Source of the DNA: an uncultured Fibrobacter sp.
GTDB taxonomy: Bacteria > Fibrobacterota > Fibrobacteria > Fibrobacterales > Fibrobacteraceae
Reading direction: 5' to 3'
Assembly: GCA_947165045.1 (NCBI GenBank)
Contig: CAMUYW010000008.1
Coordinates: forward strand, 1 to 64,000
Length of the DNA: 64,000 bases
The notes below the pieces were generated by a model that did not search any database, was not told where the DNA came from, and saw nothing but the letters and a program-made list of their open reading frames with translations. Within the stretch, counting starts at the first letter, position 1; the number at the start of each line of letters is the position of its first letter. A program made the position numbers and the translations under genes. This document shows, one piece after another, positions 1 through 7,524 of this stretch.

Positions 1-182
1 GCCGTGCGTATTTGCGCCATCTGTTCAAGGAAAAAGAACCGCTTGGCTGGACGCTTGCTGCGATTCATAATTTGCATTTCTACATCCACTTGATGAAGTC
101 CGTGAAAGCTCATATCGCAGATGATACTTTTGAAGAATGGGCTGATGAACAGATTCGCGTGTTGCAGGGAAATGCGGAATAA
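1..182 (+). CDS. tgt: Queuine tRNA-ribosyltransferase, C-terminal end (partial)
   Basis: Only the last 59 codons are in the window, read in frame from base 3 to the TAA at 180-182. The peptide contains AYLRHLF, then LAAIHNLHFYIHLMKSVKAHI, which matches the conserved C-terminal helix region of bacterial Tgt (typically YLRHL...IHN..FY..LM). Tgt swaps guanine 34 for preQ1 in the anticodon loop of tRNAs with GUN anticodons. The catalytic aspartates and zinc site lie upstream of the window and cannot be checked. A hairpin follows the stop codon. Confidence 0.85.
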   Translation, partial: RAYLRHLFKEKEPLGWTLAAIHNLHFYIHLMKSVKAHIADDTFEEWADEQIRVLQGNAE

Positions 183-190
183 AAGGGCGA

Positions 191-223
191 AAAAGCACAA
201 ATCTTTAAACAGTTTTGTGCTTT
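191..223 (+). terminator. Hairpin after tgt, probable terminator
   Basis: The arms AAAGCACAAA and TTTTGTGCTTT pair around a short loop nine bases after the tgt stop. The downstream T-run is weak, so it may be a bidirectional or processing hairpin between tgt and the convergent nuclease gene. Confidence 0.5.
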
Positions 224-268
224 GAACAATGAAATGTGATGAATTAGGCAGGGCTTGCAGTTATTTGC

Positions 269-1072
269 CTACAAGGCCTTGATTTCTTCGATAGTAAATC
301 CGGTTTGCTTAGAGATGATGTCTAAAGAAACACCATCATCGCGAAAACCCTTTGCCATAGCTTTTTTCTCTTCCAAAGCCTTGGCCTCGGCTTCCTTTCT
401 TCCTTCTTCCTTGCTTTCGTGAAGATCAAATTCGTAAGTCATATACTTATTCCTTATGAAAGTATCGGTCTTGTAAAAGGACACCTGGTTGTTGATGGTT
501 TCAGTTTCGCGAGAGTCCACATTGTTTGTCGCAAAGTACTTCATGTATGCCTTGACGACAGGATCTGTGAATTCCTCGTATTTTCTAAATATATAATAAT
601 TCTTGAAGGTGAGGTCATTCAATGTAATGTTGAAATCCTCCTTTGCCCTGTTCTCAAAATGGTAAACAGGGAATCCTCCGCCAAAAATGTCTACGGGGCA
701 TAGAAAGATAATATATTGTTCTCTGAGACTTGTGTAAAAATCTCCTTTGGAGAGGGCTACGCCGTCACCGATACTTTGGTAATACCGAGCCCTTTGCGGG
801 AGTTCTTTGGTATCGACCATTTGCATCTCTAAATCAAAAGAACGGATGGTTTCTCCGTCTTCGTTTGTTTCTTTAGCAAATACATCATAACGGACTCCTT
901 TATGTTCTGCATCGTAACTTAGAACTGCCTCCGGTATTGGTGTCTCAAGATGGTCAATTTTGATGCCTAGTAAATGCTCGATGAAGGGCTGCGCGATATG
1001 TTTGTTACTAAACACAAGGCCGAACATGATTGGGTCTGTGATGTCAAGTTCGTCAAAAGATTTTATGCTCAT
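269..1072 (-). CDS. Rpn-type PD-(D/E)XK nuclease / putative transposase family protein
   Basis: This 267-aa protein resembles the PD-(D/E)XK family transposase group (PF12784 type). It starts with SFDELDITDPIMFGLVF, followed by the nuclease core segments VRYDVFAKE and SFDLEMQM, in which the D and the E-x-Q residues fit the catalytic pattern. Related Rpn proteins are DNA endonucleases linked to RecA-independent recombination. The C-terminus has a charged coiled region (EEGRKEAEAKALEEKK) and a small IS..TGF..EEI helical motif. I chose the ATG at 1072 because AAAGGAG lies six bases before it. The longer ORF in the track runs into a shared upstream element. Probably an accessory gene; biological role unknown. 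Confidence 0.75.
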   Translation of the reverse strand: MSIKSFDELDITDPIMFGLVFSNKHIAQPFIEHLLGIKIDHLETPIPEAVLSYDAEHKGVRYDVFAKETNEDGETIRSFDLEMQMVDTKELPQRARYYQSIGDGVALSKGDFYTSLREQYIIFLCPVDIFGGGFPVYHFENRAKEDFNITLNDLTFKNYYIFRKYEEFTDPVVKAYMKYFATNNVDSRETETINNQVSFYKTDTFIRNKYMTYEFDLHESKEEGRKEAEAKALEEKKAMAKGFRDDGVSLDIISKQTGFTIEEIKAL

Positions 1073-1140
1073 AAATTCTCCTTTAATTGTTTCTGGAGTT
1101 GTAATATATACGTGCAAATTTGGGAAAAGCCCTTGCTTGC

Positions 1141-1165
1141 AAATTTTGCAAACAACCGTTATCAA
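1141..1165 (-). promoter_or_regulatory. 25-nt element shared by both Rpn-type genes, copy 1
   Basis: On the minus strand this 25-nt stretch, whose core is GATAACGGTTGTTTGCAAAA, is identical to bases 19108-19132. It ends 68 nt before the chosen ATG; the other copy ends 67 nt before its own ATG. The two copies sit in different reading phases relative to the track ORFs, so a conserved non-coding promoter or operator is the simplest reading. A partial second copy of GTTTGCAAAAT lies about 25 bases further upstream. Confidence 0.7.
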
Positions 1166-1296
1166 TATGCTTCATTTTGCAAACTGTTGATAGCAAAGAA
1201 ATTTGTAACAATGTATTGAATGAGTGCTCTTATTGTGGTGAGCGTGCTGAATTGCACCCACTTGACGTACACTCATGAAGTAGGAATATAGAGAGT

Positions 1297-1593
1297 ATGA
1301 GTAAGCATATTGAAACACCGACTATCGGAGAAATTCTTAACGAAGAATTCTTTACTCCCATGGGCCTGTCTGCTTATAAGGTTGCTCAGGCAATCAATGT
1401 TCCTGTTTCAAGGATTCAGGATATCCTTCATGACCGTAGGCGAATTACGGTTGATACATCCTTAAGACTTGCCAAGCTCTTTGGCGTGTCCGATAACTAT
1501 TTTATTTCTTTGCACGATGATATTGATATCCGTAACCTTAAAGTGGATTTGGCTGAAGAACTGGATAAAATCAAGACTTTTGTAGTGGTGTAA
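1297..1593 (+). CDS. higA: HigA-family XRE antitoxin
   Basis: This 98-aa protein has the length and layout of HigA/VapI antitoxins. It opens with PTIGEILNEEFFTPMGLSAYKVA, followed by a helix-turn-helix (VAQAINVPVSRIQDILHDRRRIT) and the family-typical TSLRLAKLFGVSDNYFISLH. HigA binds and neutralises the ribosome-dependent mRNase HigB and represses its own operon. A higB gene normally lies immediately upstream, but the 224 bases between this gene and the divergent nuclease hold no recognisable RelE/HigB reading frame. It therefore looks like an orphan antitoxin or stand-alone regulator. The ribosome binding site is weak (tagagagt). Confidence 0.8.
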   Translation: MSKHIETPTIGEILNEEFFTPMGLSAYKVAQAINVPVSRIQDILHDRRRITVDTSLRLAKLFGVSDNYFISLHDDIDIRNLKVDLAEELDKIKTFVVV

Positions 1594-1643
1594 TTTAGAA
1601 TATTCCCTAGTTCTTCGGATTGAAATTTTAGATATGTATGCGA

Positions 1644-2837
1644 TTAGTCTAGAAACTCAAATTCAATATTCTTTTGTTTTTTGAATTCCTCGATGACTTC
1701 ATTCCATGACTCATGCAATGTTTTGGGGTTGTAAAGAACTATGCATGTAGTTTTGGGAAAAGCTTTAGCAAATTCCAAAACGCTTTCATTTAGAGGAAAA
1801 ACTACTTCTTCTATATTAGGAAAAGTATGTAGTAAACATTTAAACTGTTTGATTATGAACTCTGGATTCCACAAAAAAATGTTGTTATATCGTATTCTGA
1901 ATAGAATGCTTATTTGTTCGTCATCAAAAAAGCGGAACCAATCGAAAAGAATTTCTGTTTTTGTTGATTTCGTTAAACAGAAATTTTTATCTTCAATTTG
2001 TTTTTCAAAATTGGCAAACCATTTTAACTTGTTGTCTATTTCATTGCATTGAATGAAGTTTTTTTCATTAAGAAAGTATTTACAAAAGGGATCGTTTATA
2101 GCATTTTGCATTCCATATGCAAAAGAGCCCATAGTGTGTTTTGTAAAATGCTCAAAGCCTGGTAGAATATTTAAATAAATAGGCTTTTTGCATAAGAAGC
2201 TTGTTCCGCTTAATGAGTATTCGTCTCCATGCATTCTTTCGCTAACAAAAGATACTTCTTCTATTTGAGTGTAGTCAAATAAGAAAAAATCCTTTTTTTT
2301 ATGATGTTCTTGCTTTATTCCGACAACCATATAAATTTTCTGCCCCTTTAATTTTAGGCAATCTCTTTTTCTTGAGACGATGTCGGCATAATCAATTTCT
2401 AGATTGTTTAAATAAGCGTATTCTCCTGGTATGTATTTTCGTTCATTAAGATTATGGTATTGAACATAGCAACATTTTTCAGAAGAATTTTCTTTACGAG
2501 GCCACATTCTGTCTGGACTTGGTGGACACATCATTCGATTGTATTCTGGTTGTATTTCTTCTATTTTGGCGTACTCATTTTCAGTTAGGCTTTCTCTGTC
2601 GCATTCCAAAAGAATTTCAAATTTGAAATTCCCATAGGTTCCAGGTTGTGAAATCTGTTGGCTCAGACCGTATTTACAGAATGCTCTGCGGAGCGGATTT
2701 TCCTCATCAATATTTTTGATTTTATCAAGTGATTGTGTATGCTGCTTCCAACGGTTGGATATGTTGATTGATTGGCCGATGTAGCTTTTGCCATTAACCA
2801 AGTTTGTGATTTTATAAATTCCGCAGATTGATTTCAT
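1644..2837 (-). CDS. GIY-YIG nuclease-domain protein with unknown C-terminal half
   Basis: Residues 1-95 form a GIY-YIG domain. CGIYKITNLVNGKSYIGQS carries the two hallmark tripeptides, followed by the conserved Arg in NISNRWKQH and a later Glu (ENEYAKIEEIQPEYN). Such domains cut DNA by a single-site phosphodiesterase mechanism and are common in homing and mobile-element nucleases. Residues 100-397 match nothing I recognise. They contain aromatic-rich stretches and near the end a segment (NIEEVVFPLNES... FAKAFPKTTCIVLYNP) that reads like a few leucine-rich-repeat-type strands. The gene is visibly more AT-rich than its neighbours, which suggests acquisition. The start ATG overlaps the first GIY strand, as expected. 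Confidence 0.65.
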   Translation of the reverse strand: MKSICGIYKITNLVNGKSYIGQSINISNRWKQHTQSLDKIKNIDEENPLRRAFCKYGLSQQISQPGTYGNFKFEILLECDRESLTENEYAKIEEIQPEYNRMMCPPSPDRMWPRKENSSEKCCYVQYHNLNERKYIPGEYAYLNNLEIDYADIVSRKRDCLKLKGQKIYMVVGIKQEHHKKKDFFLFDYTQIEEVSFVSERMHGDEYSLSGTSFLCKKPIYLNILPGFEHFTKHTMGSFAYGMQNAINDPFCKYFLNEKNFIQCNEIDNKLKWFANFEKQIEDKNFCLTKSTKTEILFDWFRFFDDEQISILFRIRYNNIFLWNPEFIIKQFKCLLHTFPNIEEVVFPLNESVLEFAKAFPKTTCIVLYNPKTLHESWNEVIEEFKKQKNIEFEFLD

Positions 2838-2859
2838 AGATCTTAAATTACATTTTTAT

Positions 2860-3080
2860 TTAGGAAATAAGGGAATCTTTTGCTATTTGCGTTAGGGATA
2901 GTGACCCCTTGGGGCGGAGACTTGCTTGCAAGGCTCCGTTGCAAGAGTGGCGCGGGTGCACTGGTTGTGCGCACGGGACGCCTTGCGATATAGCCCGACC
3001 CGTGCATGCACGGGGAACGCCCAAAGCGGAAAAGAGAATATTTAAAAAGGTTAATCGTTTTTCCCACCTTATAACAATAA
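2860..3080. repeat. GC-rich palindromic intergenic patch
   Basis: The 2838-3144 gap holds no convincing gene. It contains a GC-rich patch with several inverted repeats, including the perfect 16-bp palindrome CCCGTGCATGCACGGG at 2999-3014. GGAG...CTCC surrounds TTGCTTGCAAGG near 2916-2937, and GTGCAC-N5-GTGCGCAC follows. The composition contrasts sharply with the AT-rich gene to its left. The small ORFs called here on both strands have no family features and no ribosome binding site. A decayed or structured mobile repeat is possible. Confidence 0.45.
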
Positions 3081-3131
3081 TTTCAACTTAAAAACACAAG
3101 TTCGGTTTTCTGATGGTGTGTCGGAATTTTC

Positions 3132-3139
3132 TACCTTTG
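3132..3139 (+). promoter_or_regulatory. TAnnTTTG box before ahbC
   Basis: TACCTTTG is followed by five bases and the ATG at 3145. It matches the Bacteroidota -7 consensus TAnnTTTG, leaving almost no 5' leader. Confidence 0.5.
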
Positions 3140-3144
3140 GGCGC

Positions 3145-4317
3145 ATGATCAGTATTACTAAGCTTTTGATGGATACCCCGAATTTTGGGGATTCTCTTCG
3201 TTATGAACCTCATGCTCACGCGGCGAAGAATGGCGTTGGTGCGGGGCGCGGTCCTGTGGTTGTGTGGAATTGCACGAAGACTTGTAATTTGAAGTGCGTT
3301 CACTGTTATGCACGTTCCGAGGCGATTAAGTATCAGAACGAACTTTCGCACGAAGAGGGAATCAAGCTTATTGATCAGCTGGCGGAATTTAATGTGCCGG
3401 TACTGTTGTTCAGCGGTGGCGAACCGCTTTTGCGTCCAGATTTTTTTGAGCTTGCGAATTATGCGGCTAGCAAGGGCATCCGTCCGACGATTTCGACGAA
3501 CGGCACTTGCATTACGCCGGATGTGGCGCAGAAGCTCAAGGCGATGGGTGTGGGTTATGTGGGCATCAGTCTTGATGGTTGCGAAGAGACTCACGACAAG
3601 TTCCGCGGTAAGCCGGGTGCTTACCAGCTCGCGTTGCGCGGTATCCGCAATTGTGTGGCGACGGGCCAGAAGGTTGGCTTGCGCTTCACGATTACGCGTT
3701 ACAACGTGCAGGACTTGAATGCGATTTTTGATTTGCTTGAAGCGGAAAATATTGACCGCGTGTGCTTCTATCACTTGGTGTATAGCGGTCGTGGTTCTGC
3801 GATGGTCGCGAACGACTTGAATCACGAAGAAAGCCGCAAGGCGATGGACCTCATCATTGACCGCACTTTGGATTTTAAGAAGCGCGGTGTGAACAAGGAA
3901 ATTTTGACGGTTGACAACCACGCTGATGCTGTTTATCTGTACCAGCGCATGAAGCGTGAAGATCCGGCTCTTGCCGAGCATGTGCTTGAACTGATCCAAC
4001 GCAATGGTGGTAACCGCAGTGGTATGGCGTTTGGCAATATCGATAGTGTTGGCAACGTGCATCCGGACCAGTTTACGCAATATATTACGCTGGGGAATGT
4101 TCGCGAACGTAGCTTTGGCGATATTTGGACGGACTTGTCGAACCCGATTATGGCGGGGCTCAAGGACCGCAAGCCGCTTTTGAAGGGACGTTGTCCGAAG
4201 TGTGCGTTCTTGAATTTGTGCAATGGCAATTTCCGCACGCGCGCCGAGGCGGTGACGGGCGACTTCTGGGCCGAAGATCCGGCTTGCTATTTGACGGATG
4301 AAGAAATTGGGTTGTAG
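3145..4317 (+). CDS. ahbC: Radical SAM 12,18-didecarboxysiroheme deacetylase (AhbC-type)
   Basis: This 390-aa protein is a radical SAM/SPASM-type enzyme of the NirJ/AhbC group. The motif CNLKCVHC supplies the SAM-binding 4Fe-4S cluster, then SGGEPLLRPDF. VCFYHLVYSGRG, NRSGMAFGNIDSVGNVHPDQF and a C-terminal cysteine set (CPKCAFLNLCNGNFR) fit the auxiliary-cluster region. AhbC removes acetate side chains from 12,18-didecarboxysiroheme to give Fe-coproporphyrin III. The heme d1 enzyme NirJ is the close alternative, but no other d1 genes are nearby, whereas AhbAB is next door and AhbD is at 25 kb. The ATG at 3145 is preferred over the GTG at 3118 because a TAnnTTTG box overlaps the extra codons. 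The next gene follows after 7 nt. Confidence 0.82.
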   Translation: MISITKLLMDTPNFGDSLRYEPHAHAAKNGVGAGRGPVVVWNCTKTCNLKCVHCYARSEAIKYQNELSHEEGIKLIDQLAEFNVPVLLFSGGEPLLRPDFFELANYAASKGIRPTISTNGTCITPDVAQKLKAMGVGYVGISLDGCEETHDKFRGKPGAYQLALRGIRNCVATGQKVGLRFTITRYNVQDLNAIFDLLEAENIDRVCFYHLVYSGRGSAMVANDLNHEESRKAMDLIIDRTLDFKKRGVNKEILTVDNHADAVYLYQRMKREDPALAEHVLELIQRNGGNRSGMAFGNIDSVGNVHPDQFTQYITLGNVRERSFGDIWTDLSNPIMAGLKDRKPLLKGRCPKCAFLNLCNGNFRTRAEAVTGDFWAEDPACYLTDEEIGL

Positions 4318-4324
4318 TTAAAAC

Positions 4325-5446
4325 ATGACCCTGTTTGAACAGCAAATTCTCGATTTGATTCAGGATGCGTTCCCGCTGGTGGAACGTCCGTATAAAGTGC
4401 TTGCGGAAATGCTGAATGAGTTGGCGGCAAATGGTGATGGCTCGAATAACGCTGTCGAAAAGTGCGCAAGTTCTGTTTCGGAACAAGACGTTTTTGAGAT
4501 TGTTGAACATTTGCGTTCGTCGGGCGTGATTCGCCGTATCGGTGGTGTTTACGATTCCAAAAAGCTTGGCTTTATTTCGAGGCTTTGCGCGGGTAAGGTT
4601 CCTGCGTCTTTGCTCGATTTCTCGGCGGAACCGCATGAGCAAACAGCGATGGAAAAGTTTGCTGCTGCTGTGAATGAAATCCCTGCGATTACGCATAATT
4701 ACATCCGTAGTCACGAATACAATGTGTGGTTTACGGTTATAGCCGAGAATGAAGCTGCAATTCAGGCGATTGTCGATAAACTTTGTGCAATAACGGATTT
4801 GCGCGATGTGCATGTGATGTCTGCAACGCGGAAGTTTAAAATCAATACGGTGATGAAGGGCGGGGCTCGCGACAACAGCGAAGGTCGAAAGATGCGCCCA
4901 ACGCAGATGGGCATGGCTGATGCTGCCGAACGTCATTCTGACAACCGTAGGTTGGAAGAATCCAGTGAATTCCGAAAATCAGTTGATGCTCTCTCTGTAT
5001 CCGACAGAATCCGCATCCACACGGCTTGCGAAGACATTCCGCATTCGCTTGCGCCGTTTGCGGATTGGGGCGTTTCGTGCGACGAACTCCGCGAAGACCT
5101 TGCTTCAAAAAGGATGCGCCGTTTTGGGGCGATTCTCCGCCATCAGAACGCTGGCTTTGCGTTTAATGCAATGGTCTGCTTCGGTGTTCCTCCCGAGAAT
5201 GTTGTGGCGGCAGGTTCACTTCTCTCTTTGAATCCGCATATTTCTCATTGCTATGAACGACCGTCTTTTGAAGGCTTTCCGTACAATGTATATGCGATGA
5301 TGCATGCCAATTCTGCTGAGCAACTTGACCAATTCATTGCGGACTGCGTGAAATCCTTGAGCGCTCTTCAATCAACTCCTGTCAATTACGTTGTACTCCG
5401 TTCTGTACAAGAACTCAAGAAGACGAGCTTCAAATTCTTTGCTTGA
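4325..5446 (+). CDS. ahbAB: Fused siroheme decarboxylase AhbA-AhbB
   Basis: The 373-aa protein contains two Lrp/AsnC-like siroheme decarboxylase modules that are usually separate AhbA and AhbB subunits. Each has a degenerate helix-turn-helix followed by an RAM-like domain. Module 1 (about 1-180) includes SGVIRRIGGVYDSKKLGF and THNYIRSHEYNVWFTVI. Module 2 (about 225-373) includes MRRFGAILRHQNAGFAFNAMV, SHCYERPSFEGFPYNVYAMMH and VNYVVLRS. The pair decarboxylates siroheme to 12,18-didecarboxysiroheme, the substrate of AhbC just upstream. The linker (about 203-213) contains RHSDNRRLEES, encoded by an in-frame copy of the genome's palindromic repeat. The NirDL family of heme d1 synthesis is the alternative, but the gene set favours heme. 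Confidence 0.85.
   Translation: MTLFEQQILDLIQDAFPLVERPYKVLAEMLNELAANGDGSNNAVEKCASSVSEQDVFEIVEHLRSSGVIRRIGGVYDSKKLGFISRLCAGKVPASLLDFSAEPHEQTAMEKFAAAVNEIPAITHNYIRSHEYNVWFTVIAENEAAIQAIVDKLCAITDLRDVHVMSATRKFKINTVMKGGARDNSEGRKMRPTQMGMADAAERHSDNRRLEESSEFRKSVDALSVSDRIRIHTACEDIPHSLAPFADWGVSCDELREDLASKRMRRFGAILRHQNAGFAFNAMVCFGVPPENVVAAGSLLSLNPHISHCYERPSFEGFPYNVYAMMHANSAEQLDQFIADCVKSLSALQSTPVNYVVLRSVQELKKTSFKFFA
4932..4963 (+). repeat. Palindromic repeat inside ahbAB, in frame
   Basis: GTCATTCTGACAACC...GAAGAATCC has the same ends and inverted centre (CAACCgtaGGTTG) as the intergenic repeats at 14188 and 56648. It is read through in frame as RHSDNRRLEES, in the linker between the two fused domains. 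Confidence 0.75.
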
Positions 5447-5449
5447 TTT

Positions 5450-6094
5450 TTAGAATCTATAGCCTAAACCCGCATATACGATTCCTCGTTGGCCGAACGA
5501 AAGTAAACCAAGAGTAAGCGGGAACGTTTTCCCAATTTCTAGCCCCAAAAAGGTGAGGTGGAACATGGGAATCGCGCCATTATCCATGATGGATATGCCC
5601 GCATCCAATTCGACAAATGGATTTACAAAGCCACCGTAATTAAGATTCAACTTAATCTTAGGCATAATTGTATATACGGACCAATCCTCAATGGCGTGAG
5701 CATAGTTAAAGACAAATCCTGATTCAAAAACTTCGTTAAACTTGTAGCCGTAATCGAGAGAAAAAGCGCCTGGTATGGAATTGGATAGATCTCCATTTCC
5801 TAAAGTAAAAATACCTACGGCTGCAGATGCTCCTGCTGCAGCAAAATCCGTAATTGCGATAATTCCGTATGTAACTGAAATGCTGTGTTGCTTGGATGTG
5901 TTTTTCTTTTCGCTTATTTTGGCCACATTCACATCTGTTTTGGCTGTTTTTATTTCGCTAGTTTTGTTTGTTGAATCCGCTTGGATACCTTCGCCTGCCT
6001 GCGCATTTTCGGCATACGAATCCATGTCCCATGCGTTTGCGTGTGCCGCAAAAAATAACGAAATAACAGCGCTGAAGAAAAATCTTTTTATCAT
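5450..6094 (-). CDS. Predicted outer-membrane beta-barrel protein
   Basis: This 214-aa protein begins with a clear Sec signal peptide (MIKRFFFSAVISLFFAAHANA). A Lys/Thr/Ser-rich spacer of about 45 residues follows, then alternating polar and aromatic strands (SISVTYGIIAI, FNEVFESGFVFNYAH, MPKIKLNLNYGG). It ends in GYRF, the terminal aromatic residue expected for BAM-inserted barrels. I do not recognise a family. It converges with ahbAB, with only three bases between stop codons, and its upstream region is AT-rich. Confidence 0.6.
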   Translation of the reverse strand: MIKRFFFSAVISLFFAAHANAWDMDSYAENAQAGEGIQADSTNKTSEIKTAKTDVNVAKISEKKNTSKQHSISVTYGIIAITDFAAAGASAAVGIFTLGNGDLSNSIPGAFSLDYGYKFNEVFESGFVFNYAHAIEDWSVYTIMPKIKLNLNYGGFVNPFVELDAGISIMDNGAIPMFHLTFLGLEIGKTFPLTLGLLSFGQRGIVYAGLGYRF

Positions 6095-6237
6095 GCTCTT
6101 GAAACCCTAGCTAAGTTAATTGGTGCCTATAATTTATATATAATATTTTTTTGAAAGAAAAAGCATTTTTTCAATTAAGAAAGCGCTTGTGTCGAGGTGA
6201 AATCCCCTATATTGCGTGTGGTGGAGTGTAATTTTTC

Positions 6238-6245
6238 TATCTTTA
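6238..6245 (+). promoter_or_regulatory. TAnnTTTn box before hemA
   Basis: TATCTTTA stands four bases before the hemA ATG, and there is no Shine-Dalgarno. The same box and spacing precede the YhcC-type gene at 54161. Confidence 0.5.
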
Positions 6246-6249
6246 CACC

Positions 6250-7518
6250 ATGCGCAAGATTTACATGGCAGGAATGAGCCACAAGGTGGCTGAAATCGCA
6301 ATCCGCGAAAAGTTTTACATCCCGATGGACGTCAAGACCGAGGCGTTGAGTCAATCTCCGTTTGACGAACTTTTGATTCTTGCCACTTGTAACCGTACCG
6401 AGATTTATGTCGCGAGTGACCGCGATTTGGATACTGCCGAATTGGTTCGCTATGTTTGCGGCCTTGCTCACCAGAGTTATGATGATTTTGCAAAGTTCTT
6501 CTACACGAAGGCGGGCGAGGACGTGGTTCATCACGTGATGAACGTGTGTGCTGGGCTTGATTCCGTGGCGATGGGCGAAGATCAGATTTTGCACCAAATT
6601 GATCGTGCTTACGAAACGGCGCACCAGCTCAAGGCGACGGGCAATAGCTTGAATAAACTTTTTCAGAGCGCCATCCATACGACAAAGCGCATCAAGACTG
6701 AAACGAATTTGAGCAAACTCAGTTGCAACATCCCTTTTTTGGCGATGAAACAGGTGCAAAAGACTTTTGATGATTTGGAAAACCGCACGGTTTATATTGT
6801 CGGTCTTGGCGAGATGGGTTCGCTCATGCTCAAGTACGTACAAGAGAATACGACAAAGATTTTTGCGAGCAGCAAGACTTTTGCCAATGCAGAAAAGTTT
6901 GGTGATGTGTTGACTCCGGTCCGCTTTGAAGACCGCTACAGCGTTGTGGGCAAGAGCGATGTGCTGATTCTTTGCAGCGCAAGCCAGGAACCGATTATTA
7001 CGAAGGACGAATTCGAAAAGGCAATTCAGGTCGCGGACGCTTCGTGTCATTCTGAACTGCGCGAAGGATCCTGTTACACTCGTCATTTAGTGGTAGACCT
7101 TGCAAACCCGCGCAATGCGGAATCTTCGATTGGCGATTTGCCTGGCGTGCAATATGTTTGCGTCGATGACTTGGAACAAATTGTGTCTGAAAATCGTCGC
7201 TTGCGCATGATTGAACTCGAAGCTGCGCAAATGATTTTGCAAGAAGGCATCGAAGAATTTATGCAGTGGTATCGCATGGATGATATCGCGAAAGACATTC
7301 GTGTTTTTGCAGAAAAAATGGTTGTGACTGCGAATGAAGAATCTGAAAAATTGTTGCGTTCGCTGCCTGATGTGTCTGATGCCGATAAAAAGCGGATCCA
7401 AATGATGTACGAGCGTTTTGCGAAGAAAATGGCTAATGATTACTTATATAAAGTAAAAGACTCGAATTCGGCGGATGATACGAAAATTTATTTGAAGTGC
7501 CTTCGTGAATGTAATTAA
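6250..7518 (+). CDS. hemA: Glutamyl-tRNA reductase
   Basis: GluTR reduces glutamyl-tRNA(Glu) to glutamate-1-semialdehyde, the first committed step of C5-pathway tetrapyrrole synthesis. The N-terminus MSHKVAEIAIREKFYI and LLILATCNRTEIYV carry the catalytic Cys. GLDSVAMGEDQILHQI, SLNKLFQSAIHTTKRIKTET and the nucleotide-binding YIVGLGEMGSLM follow in the normal order. The C-terminal dimerisation helices are present, and the 422-aa length is typical. Between AIQVADAS and LVVDLANPRN there is an extra stretch (CHSELREGSCYTR) encoded by a palindromic repeat copy. hemC follows six bases downstream, so the two are an operon. Confidence 0.95.
   Translation: MRKIYMAGMSHKVAEIAIREKFYIPMDVKTEALSQSPFDELLILATCNRTEIYVASDRDLDTAELVRYVCGLAHQSYDDFAKFFYTKAGEDVVHHVMNVCAGLDSVAMGEDQILHQIDRAYETAHQLKATGNSLNKLFQSAIHTTKRIKTETNLSKLSCNIPFLAMKQVQKTFDDLENRTVYIVGLGEMGSLMLKYVQENTTKIFASSKTFANAEKFGDVLTPVRFEDRYSVVGKSDVLILCSASQEPIITKDEFEKAIQVADASCHSELREGSCYTRHLVVDLANPRNAESSIGDLPGVQYVCVDDLEQIVSENRRLRMIELEAAQMILQEGIEEFMQWYRMDDIAKDIRVFAEKMVVTANEESEKLLRSLPDVSDADKKRIQMMYERFAKKMANDYLYKVKDSNSADDTKIYLKCLRECN
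7046..7071 (+). repeat. Palindromic repeat inside hemA, in frame
   Basis: GTCATTCTGAACTGCGCGAAGGATCC matches the intergenic repeat ends (GTCATyCTGA...GAAGGATCC, as at 14188-14229). It is translated as CHSELREGS, at a point where GluTR proteins normally run directly into the V-D-A-x-P-R strand. Confidence 0.8.
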
Positions 7519-7524
7519 GGGTGG

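Noticed and set aside
1190-1270. Possible C-terminal remnant of a zinc-binding or HigB protein upstream of higA
   Set aside because: The short frame ending ECSYCGERAELHPLDVHS has no start and no resemblance to RelE/HigB; treated as chance.
2843-3091. ORFs of 74 and 60 aa on both strands in the GC-rich patch
   Set aside because: No ribosome binding site and no domain; the length comes from a GC-rich palindromic sequence with few stops.
3088-4080. Minus-strand ORF of 330 aa
   Set aside because: Shadow of ahbC; the composition is Arg/His/Ile-rich antisense and the plus-strand gene is unambiguous.
3145-5446. Heme d1 (Nir) biosynthesis
   Set aside because: NirJ and NirDL are homologous to these proteins, but no nirS, nirE/F/N or nitrite reductase genes are seen, while an AhbD-type gene is present.
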